Notes under the pieces: generated by a model
What the model was told of the DNA's origin: nothing
Seen by the model: only the letters and a program-made list of their open reading frames with translations
The model's database searches: none
Source of the DNA: Fallopia convolvulus
Lineage: Eukaryota; Streptophyta; Magnoliopsida; Caryophyllales; Polygonaceae
Length of the DNA: 64,000 nucleotides
Assembly (NCBI GenBank): GCA_964016875.1
Contig: OZ024720.1
Span: 40,267,106-40,331,105 of the forward strand
Direction: 5' to 3'
Program-made: the position numbers and the translations under genes
Shown: one piece after another, positions 55,512 through 64,000 of the stretch
Layout of the letters: each line of letters starts with the position of its first letter
Position numbering within the stretch: position 1 is the stretch's first letter

Positions 55512-58500
55512 GAGAATAATCTACTCGATTGATCGAAGATGACAATTTGGTCTTGTTTTGGCCCGATCGTGACAAGTAATTCTCTTTCCAACCTGAATTG
55601 GCTTCAAAGTTAATAACTTGATGAGAAAGTAACTCGAAATATCAATGAATGGTGAAGAACGAATCTGATTTGAAGGGTTAAGATAATTAAAGAGATAGTT
55701 CAATGGAATTGGCTCTAACGCTAAATTCAATTGATGAACTAGGTTTAATCTTTAACAATCAAACTAGAACTAACTTGATTAATCAAATTAACAAATCAAA
55801 TCTGAATTGAAAGAAAACGAATTAGTGATGATGATCGTAGAGATTGAATGCTTGAACAATAGCTGCTTTAATGCCCCATAAACTAGATAAACCAATAGGG
55901 GGTTATCTAATTCAGGCTGATTTTTATTGAATGATAACTGTAAGATATATAAAAGAAATACAAAAGAGTCTCCTTGGAGAGCATGTAACAAGGTGGCCAT
56001 CCCTAGAGGGGTATGATGGACCTTTTGCTTGCCTCACAAGATAACCATATATATTCCTAAAACTCCTATCTAAGTCCCCTTACCATAAATAAATCAAATA
56101 AATCCGCACTAACATGCATTGAAGATCAACATAAGAAAATCAAAGAATGAAACTTGTCTCAACCTGGATAACTGATACCAATTGATACGGAATTATCTCC
56201 TCGATTGCTCGATGATGATAATTCGGTCTTGTTTTGGCCCTATCTTGACAAGTAATTCTCTTTCCAACCTGAATTGGCTTCAAAGTTAATAACTTGATGA
56301 GAAAGTAACTCGAAATATCAATGAATGGTGAAGAACGAATCTGATTTGAAGGGTTAAGATAATTAAAGAGATAGTTCAATTGAATTGGCTCTAACGCTAA
56401 ATTCAATTGATGAACTAGGTTTGATCTTTAACAATCAAACTAGAACTAACTTGATTAATCAAATTAACAAATCAAATCAGAATTGAAAGAAAACGAATTA
56501 GTGATGATGATCGTAGAGATTGAATGCTTGAACAATAGTTGCTTTAATTGCCCATAAACTAGATAAACCAATAGGGGTTTATCTAATTCAGGCTGATTTT
56601 TATTGAATGATAACTGTAAGGTATTTAAAGGGAATACAAAAGAGTCTCCTTGGAGAGCAAGTAACAAGGTGGCCATCCCTAGAGGGGTATGATGGACCTT
56701 TTGCTTGCCTCACAAGATAACCATATATATTCCTAAAACTCCTATCTAAGTCCCCTTACCATAAATTAATCAAATAAATCCGCACTAACATACATTGAAG
56801 ATCAACATAAGAAAATCAAAGAATGAAACTTGTCTCAACCTGGATAACTGACACCAATTGATACGGAATTATCTCCTCGATTGCTCGATGATGATAATTC
56901 GGTGTTGTTTTGGCCCTATCTTGACAAGTAATTCTCTTTCCAACCTGAATTGGCTTCAAAGTTAATAACTTGATGAGAAAGTAACTCGAAATATCAATGA
57001 ATGGTGAAGAACGAATCTGATTTGAACGGTTAAGATAGTTAAAGAGATGGTTCAATTGAATTGGCTCTAATGCTAAATTCAATTGATGAACTAGGTTTGA
57101 TCTTTAACAATCAAACTAGAACTAACTTGATTAATCAAATTAACAAATCAAATCTGAATTGAAAGAAAACGAATTAGTGATGATGATCGTAGAGATTGAA
57201 TGCTTGAACAATAGTTGCTTTAATGACCAATAAACTAGATAAACCAATAGAGGTTTATCTAATTCAGGCTGATTTTTATTGAATGATAACTGTAAGGTAT
57301 TTAAAGGGAATACAAAAGAGTCTCCTTGGAGAGCAAGTAACAAGGTGGCCATCCCTAGAGGTGTATGATGGACCTATTGCTTGCCTCACACGATAACCTA
57401 ACATATTCCTATAATTCCTATCTAAGTCCCCTTAACAAATAAATTAAATAAATCCGCACTAACATACATTGAAGATCAATATAAGAAAATCAAAGAATGA
57501 AACTTGTCTCAAACTGGATAACTGATACCAATTGATACGGAATTATCTCCTCGATTGCTCGATGATGACAATTCGGTCTGGTTTTGGCCCTATCTTGACA
57601 AGTAATTCTCTTTCCAACCTGAATTGGCTTCAAAGTTAATAACTTGATGAGAAAGTAACTCGAAATATCAATGAATGGTGAAGAAACGAATCTGATTTGA
57701 AGAGTTAAGATAGTTAAAGAGATGGTTCAATTGAATTGGCTCTAATGCTAAATTCAATTGATGAAATTAGGTTTGATCGTTAACAATCAAACTAGAACTA
57801 ACTTGATTAATCAAATTAACAAATCAAATCAGAATTGAAAGAAAACGAATTAGTGATGATGATCGTAGAGATTGAATGCTTGAACAATAGTTGCTTTAAT
57901 TGCCCATAAACTAGATAAACCAATAGGGGTTTATCTAATTCAGACTGATTTTTATTGAATGATAACTGTAAGGTATTTAAAGGGAATACAAAAGAGTCTC
58001 CTTGGAGAGCAAGTAACAAGGTGGCCATCCCTAGAGGGGTATGATGGACCTTTCCCTTGCCTCACAAGATAACCATATATATTCCTAAAACTCCTATCTA
58101 AGTTCCCTTACCATAAATAAATCAAATAAATCCGCACTAACATACATTGAAGATCAACATAGGAAAATCAAAGAATGAAACTTGTCTCAACCTGGATAAC
58201 TGCTACCAATTGAAACGGAATAATCTCCTCGATTGCTCGATGATAACAATTCGGTCTTGTTTTCGCCTGATCTTGACAAGTAATTCTCTTTCCAATATGA
58301 ATTGACTTCAAAGTTAATAACTTGATGAGAAAGTAACTCGAAATATCAATGAATGGTGAAGAACGAATCTGATTTGAAGGGTTAAGATAATTAAAGAGAT
58401 AGTTCAATTGAATTGGCTCTAACGCTAAATTCAATTGATGAACTAGGTTTGATCTTTAACAATCAAACTAGAACTAACTTGATTAATCAAATTAACAAAT

Positions 58501-61500
58501 CAAATCAGAATTGAAAGAAAACGAATTAGTGATGATGATCGTAGAGATTGAATGCTTGAACAATAGTTGCTTTAATGGCCCATAAACTAGATAAACCAAT
58601 AGGGGTTTATCTAATTCAGGCTGATTTTTATTGAATGATAACTGTAAGGTATTTAAAGGGAATACAAAAGAGTCTCCTTGGAGAGCAAGTAACAAGGTGG
58701 CCATCCCTAGAGGGGTATGATGGACCTTTTGCTTGCCTCACAAGATAACCATATATATTCCTAAAACTCCTATCTAAGTCCCCTTACCATAAATTAATCA
58801 AATAAATCCGCACTAACATACATTGAAGATCAACATAAGAAAATCAAAGAATGAAACTTGTCTCAACCTGGATAACTGATACCAATTGATACGGAATTAT
58901 CTCCTCGATTGCTCGATGATGATAATTCGGTCTTGTTTTGGCCCTATCTGGACAAGTAATTCTCTTTCCAACCTGAATTGGCTTCAAAGTTAATAACTTG
59001 ATGAGAAAGTAACTCGAAATATCAATGAATGGTGAAGAACGAATCTGATTTGAACGGTTAAGATAGTTAAAGAGATGGTTCAATTGAATTGGCTCTAATG
59101 CTAAATTCAATTGATGAACTAGGTTTGATCTTTAACAATCAAACTAGAACTAACTTGATTAATCAAATTAACAAATCAAATCTGAATTGAAAGAAAACGA
59201 ATTAGTGATGATGATCGTAGAGATTGAATGCTTGAACAATAGTTGCTTTAATGACCCATAAATTAGATAAACCAATAGAGGTTTATCTAATTCAGGCTGT
59301 TTTTTATTGAATGATAACTGTAAGGTATTTAAAGGGAATACAAAAGAGTCTCCTTGGAGAGCAAGTAACAAGGTGGCCATCCCTAGAGGGGTATGATGGA
59401 CCTATTGCTTGCCTCACACGATAACCTAACATATTCCTATAATTCCTATCTAAGTCCCCTTAACAAATAAATTAAATAAATCTGCACTAACATACATTGA
59501 AGATCAATATAAGAAAATCAAAGAATGAAACTTGTCTCAACCTGGATAACTGATACCAATTGATACGGAATTATCTCCTCGATTGCTCGATGATGACAAT
59601 TCGGTCTTGTTTTGGCCCTATCTTGACAAGTAATTCTCTTTCCAACCTGAATTGGCTTCAAAGTTAATAACTTGATGAGAAAGTAACTCGAAATATCAAT
59701 GAATGGTGAAGAACGAATCTGATTTGAAGAGTTAAGATAGTTAAAGAGATGGTTCAATTGAATTGGCTCTAATGCTAAATTCAATTGATGAACTAGGTTT
59801 GATCTTTAACAATCAAATTAGAACTAGCTTGATTAATCAAATTAACAAATCAAATCTGAATTGAAAGAAAACGAATTAGTGATGATGATCGTAGAGATTG
59901 AATGCTTGAACAATAGTTGCTTTAATTGCCCATAAACTAGATAAACCAATACGGGTTTATCTAATTCAGGCTGATTTTTATTGAATGATAACTGTAAGGT
60001 ATTTAAAGGGAATACAAAAGAGTCTCCTTGGAGAGCAAGTAACAAGGTGGCCATCCCTAGAGGGGTATGATGGACCTATTGCTTGCCTCACACGATAACC
60101 TAACATATTCCTATAACTCCTATCTAAGTCCCCTTAACAAATAAATCAAATAAATCCGCACTAGCATACATTGAAGATCAATATAAGAAAATCAAAGAAT
60201 GAAACTTGTCTCTACCTGGATAACTGATACCAATTGATACGGAATAATCTCCTCGATTGCTCGATGATGATAATTCGGTCTTGTTTTGGCCCGATCTTGA
60301 CAAGTAATTCTCTTTCCAACCTGAATTGGCTTCAAAGTTATTCACTTGATGAGAAAGTAACTCGAAATATCAATGAATGGTGAAGAACGAATCTGATTTG
60401 AAGGGTTAAGATAGTTAAAGAGATAGTTCAATTGAATTGACTTTAATGCTAAATTCAATTGATGAACTAGGTTTGATCTTTAACAATCAAAATAGAACTA
60501 ACTTGATTAATCAAATTAACAAATCAAATCAGAATTGAAAGAAAACGAATTAGTGATGATGATCGTAGAGATTGAATGTTTGAACAATAGTTGCTTTAAT
60601 GGGCCATAAACTAGATAAACCAATAGGGGTTTATCTAATTCAGGCTGATTTTTATTGAATGATAACTGTAAGGTATTTGTAGGAAATACAAAAGACTCTC
60701 CTTGGAGAGCAAGTAACAAGGTGGCCATCCCTAAAGGGGTATGATGGACCTTTTGCTTGCCTCACAAGATAACCTAACATATTCCTATAACTCCTATCTA
60801 AGTCCCCTTAACAAAAATAAATGAAATAAATCCGCACTAACATACATTGAAGATCAATATAAGAAAAACAAAGAATGAAACTTGTCTGAACCAGGATAAC
60901 TGATACCAAATGATACGGAATTATCTCTTCGATTGCTCGATGATGACAATTCGGTCTTGTTTTGGCCCGATCTTGACAAGTAATTCTCTTTCCAACCTGA
61001 ATTGGCTTCAAAGTTAATAACTTGATGAGAAAGTAACTCGAAATAATAATGAATGGTGAAGAACGAATCTGATTTGAAGGGTTAAGATAGTTAAAGAGAT
61101 GGTTCAATGGAATTGGCTCTAACGATAAATTCAATTGATGAACTAGGCTTGATATTTAACAATCAAACTAGAACTAACTTGATTAATCAAATTAACAAAT
61201 CAAATCTGAATTGAAAGAAAACGAATTAGTGATGATGATCGTAGAGATTGAATGCTTGAACAATAGTTGCTTTAATGTCCCAAAAACTAGATAAAACAAT
61301 AGGGGTTTATCTAATTCAGACTGATTTTTATTGAATGATAACTGTAAGGTATTTAAAGGGAATACAAAAGAGTCTCCTTGGAGAGCAAGTAACAAGGTGG
61401 CCATCCCTAGAGGTGTATGATGGACCTCTTGCTTGCCTCACAGGATTACCTAACATATTCCTATAACTCCTATCTAAGTCCCCTTAACATAAATAAATCA

Positions 61501-62809
61501 AATAAATCCGCACTAACATACATTGAAGATCAATATAAGAAAAACAAAGAATGAAACTTGTCTCAACCTGGATAACTGATACCAAATGATACGGAATTAT
61601 CTCCTGGATTGCTCGATGATGACAATTTGGTCTTGTTTTGGCCCGATCTTGACAAGTAATTCTCTTTCCAACCTAAATTGGCTTCAAAGTTAATAACTTG
61701 ATGAGAAAGTAACTCGAAATATCAATGAATGGTGAAGAATGAATCTGATTTGAAGGGTTAAGATAGTTAAAGAGATAGATCAATTGAATTGGCTCTAATG
61801 ATAAATTCAATTGATGAACTAGGTTTGATCTTTAACAATCAAACTAGAACTAACTTGATTAATCAAATTAACAAATCAAATCTGAATTGAAAGAAAACGA
61901 ATTAGTGATGATGATCGTAGAGATTGAATGCTTGAACAATAGTTGCTTTAATGGCCCATAAACTAGATAAACCAATAGGGGTTTATCTAATTCAGGCTGA
62001 TTTTTATTGAATGATAACTGTAAGGTATTTAAAGGGAATACAAAAGAGTCTCCTTGGAGAGCAAGTAACAAGCTGGCCATCCCTAGAGGGGTATGATGGA
62101 CCTTTTGCTTGCCTCACAACATAACCTAACATATTCCTATAATTCCTATCTAAGTCCCCTTAACATAAATAAATCAAATAAATCCGCACTAACATACATT
62201 GAAGATCAATATAAGAAAATCAAAGAATGAAACTTGTCTCAACCTGGATAACTGATACCAATTGATACGGAATAATCTCCTCGATTGCTCGATGATGACA
62301 ATTCGGTCTTGTTTTGGCCCGATCTTGTCAAGTAATTGTCTTTCCAACCTGAATTGGCTTCAAATTTAATAACTTGAAGAGAAAGTAACTCGAAATATCA
62401 ATGAATGGTGAAGAACGATCTGATTTGAAGGGTTAAGATAGTTAAAGAGATAGTTCAATTGAATTGGCTCTAACGCTAAATTCAATTGATGAACTAGGTT
62501 TGATCTTTAACAATCAAACTAGAACTAACTTGATTAATCAAATTAACACATCAAATCTGAATTGAAAGAAAACGAATTAGTGAGGATGATCGTAGATATT
62601 GAATGCTTGAACAATAGTTGCCTTAATGGCCCATAAACTAGATAAACCAATAGGGGTTTATCTAATTCAGGCTGATTTTTATTGAATGATAACTGTAAGG
62701 TATTTAAAGGGAATACAAAAGAGTCTCCTTGGAGAGCAAGTAACAAGTTGGCCATCCCTAGAGGGGTATGATGGACCTTTTGCTTGCCTCACAAGATAAC
62801 CTAACATAA
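55512..62809. repeat. Satellite-like tandem array, ~676-bp monomer, ~10.8 copies
   Basis: The same landmark (end of 'aaggtggccat') recurs at 56000, 56676, 57352, 58028, 58704, 59380, 60054, 60728, 61404, 62080 and 62755, spacing 674-676. Monomers are highly similar, with scattered substitutions and a few 1-2 bp indels. The array starts mid-monomer next to the CACTA-type end and is cut mid-monomer by an Athila-like LTR. Recurrent 70- and 88-codon minus-strand ORFs are by-products of the repeat. In most monomers the minus strand reads TTGGTATCAG, a primer-binding-site-like motif (for example 56172-56181). Confidence 0.95.
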
Positions 62810-64000
62810 TGATATCCGCTTTTTAGGTAGGTTTTTAGTATCTAGATATATTAGATTTAGTTAGCTTTTGTGCTAGAGTTTTATGTTTTTGAGTCTTTTT
62901 GCCATAGTTTTCGTATTTCCTTGAGATTCGGAAGCTACGCATCTTTTGTGTCATTTTGTAGGAGTTTTGGAGCTTGGAAGAAGAGTTTGGAGCATTGCAA
63001 GAGACGATGGAGATTAAGCGCTCAAGAAAAGTTATTGAAGATCAAGTTTGAGCTTGGAAAGAGATAGAGGAATTCATTACAAGAACATAGGAAAAAGAAT
63101 CGATTAAACGGAGTTGTAACGAATCTTCTACGCAAGTTTTACTCAAGCACGACCCAACCAAAGAACAAGCTCGCAGGCACGACCCTATAAGGGTCGTGCA
63201 CCGACCCTATAAGGGTGTTTGCACGACCCCATCAAGGTCTAGCTCGACCCATCTAAATTACAAAGCTTCAGGACCGACTCTTGGCAGGTCGTGCACGACC
63301 CACTTTGGGTCGTGCATGGCGCCGACTCTCCCTTATTCCGAGATCTTTTGTGATATATTCTATCTTTTTATTTTAGGAAGGTGTATCATTTTGTTTCCTA
63401 GGTTAATTAGGACTCCTTTTCTTCTATAAAAGGAGGCTAAACTCTTTGTTTTAGGGGGGATTTTTAGTAGAACTTAGTGTGTTTGTTTGGGAGAAGACTG
63501 GGAAGACAAGTTGGAGAAAATTGTAAGACTTCTTTTTAGTTTAATTGAATTTTCGGTTTTATTATATGATGATGTCTTCTTCTTTCTTCTCAATGAGTGA
63601 GTAGTCTTCTTAGATTCTAGGGTTGGGTGAAAACCCAACATAATCATGCATGTCTAAACTTGAATTCATGACTTGAATGCTTGAAGATCATATCTATCTA
63701 TCTTGTGCTAAATTCCTTTTCGAAAGTTGAGGCAATATCTTGCAATTAACCTAAAAGCGAAAGTGTAAAGTTGGTTGCTTGATTAGATCTGATAGGATTA
63801 TTTGCGAAAGTTGATATTCCTAGGTTGAAGGATAGATAGAAAGTTGTTTAATTTGCGACAGCTGATTGATAAACTTGAATTGTTTGTGACAGTTGACTTT
63901 TCTATGATCTAGATTGTATGATAGTTGTGAATTCTTGTTGAAAGCATGTATGGTTGTTGTTGTGGTAGCCCTAGCCCTAGGATTGCCTTTTATATTTGAT
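62810..64000 (+). mobile_element. Athila-like LTR, running off the window
   Basis: It begins TGATATCCGCTTTTTAGG in the middle of a satellite monomer and resembles the LTRs at 34099 and 37534, including a 'gaagctacgc...tttgtagg...ggagcattgca' block shared with the former. Repeated palindromes built on GCACGACCC occur at 63177-63320. It is at least 1,191 bp long. Whether it is solo or part of an element cannot be told. Confidence 0.75.

Noticed and set aside
55521..62755. Series of conserved 70-aa and 88-aa minus-strand ORFs as a tandem gene family
   Set aside because: They recur with the 676-bp satellite period and are interrupted or shifted in some monomers. They have no recognisable domain and overlap the PBS-like motif. 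Repetition explains their conservation.
55512..62809. CRISPR-like array
   Set aside because: The repeat unit is ~676 bp with no short spacers, and the context is a plant nuclear genome.

Overview
This window looks like nuclear DNA of a eudicot plant. Three ordinary spliced plant genes are visible, surrounded by layers of plant-type transposable elements: Ty3/gypsy Tekay/Del-like, Tat-like and Athila-like elements, Ty1/copia, TRIM, SINE, a non-LTR element, and hAT, PIF/Harbinger, Stowaway and CACTA elements. There is no bacterial or organellar gene organisation. The species cannot be fixed from the sequence. The non-LTR reverse transcriptase at 9.2-11.9 kb resembles a family I remember from Asteraceae annotations, which is only a hint.

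Layout. 1-2403: 3' end and 3' LTR of a Ty3/gypsy element. 2404-3112: broken duplicate of the 5' end of the RECA gene that lies at 13.4 kb. 3.2-6.5 kb: decayed Tat-like gag, split by an 888-bp hAT element with an 8-bp target-site duplication (TSD). 6.6-8.6 kb: degenerate and AT-rich DNA. 9.2-11.95 kb: minus-strand non-LTR retrotransposon pseudogene with an endonuclease-like C-terminus. 13.4-18.1 kb: gene island with an organelle-targeted RecA (RECA2-like, 8 exons, +) and a secreted aldose 1-epimerase (4 exons, -). 20.7 kb: BAHD acyltransferase relic. 21.7-23.1 kb: TMEM14/FAX-type membrane protein (-) with a 5'-UTR intron. 23.5-24.3 kb: complete TRIM.

24.47-45.7 kb is a nest. The outermost element is a Tekay/Del-like gypsy. 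A 10.5-kb Tat-like element (26102-36643, TSD tcagg) sits in its 5' LTR, and a 6.1-kb non-autonomous Athila-like element (37534-43614, TSD gccag) sits in its gag. The Tat-like element itself carries an Athila-like solo LTR (34099-35589, TSD tgatg) inside its antisense extra ORF. The outer gypsy is cut off within reverse transcriptase by a truncated minus-strand copia element (45.7-49.0 kb).

49-55.5 kb: an LTR-like promoter segment, a tRNA-derived SINE, a 1.7-kb inverted-repeat element holding a probable solo LTR, a copia 3' end joined to a Stowaway-type MITE, TGATGACA-rich repeats and a CACTA-type end. 55.5-62.8 kb: tandem array of about 10.8 copies of a ~676-bp monomer that appears to contain a retroelement primer-binding site. 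62.8 kb to the edge: another Athila-like LTR inserted into that array.

The three intact genes are unrelated: organelle DNA recombination/repair, sugar anomer interconversion, and probably membrane lipid transport. Everything else is transposon-derived or unassigned. The main observations for follow-up are the endonuclease-like non-LTR element, the palindrome clusters at similar depths in three Athila-like LTRs, the 676-bp satellite with its PBS-like core, the duplicated RECA transit-peptide exon, and the intact lone 393-aa ORF in a young non-autonomous element.
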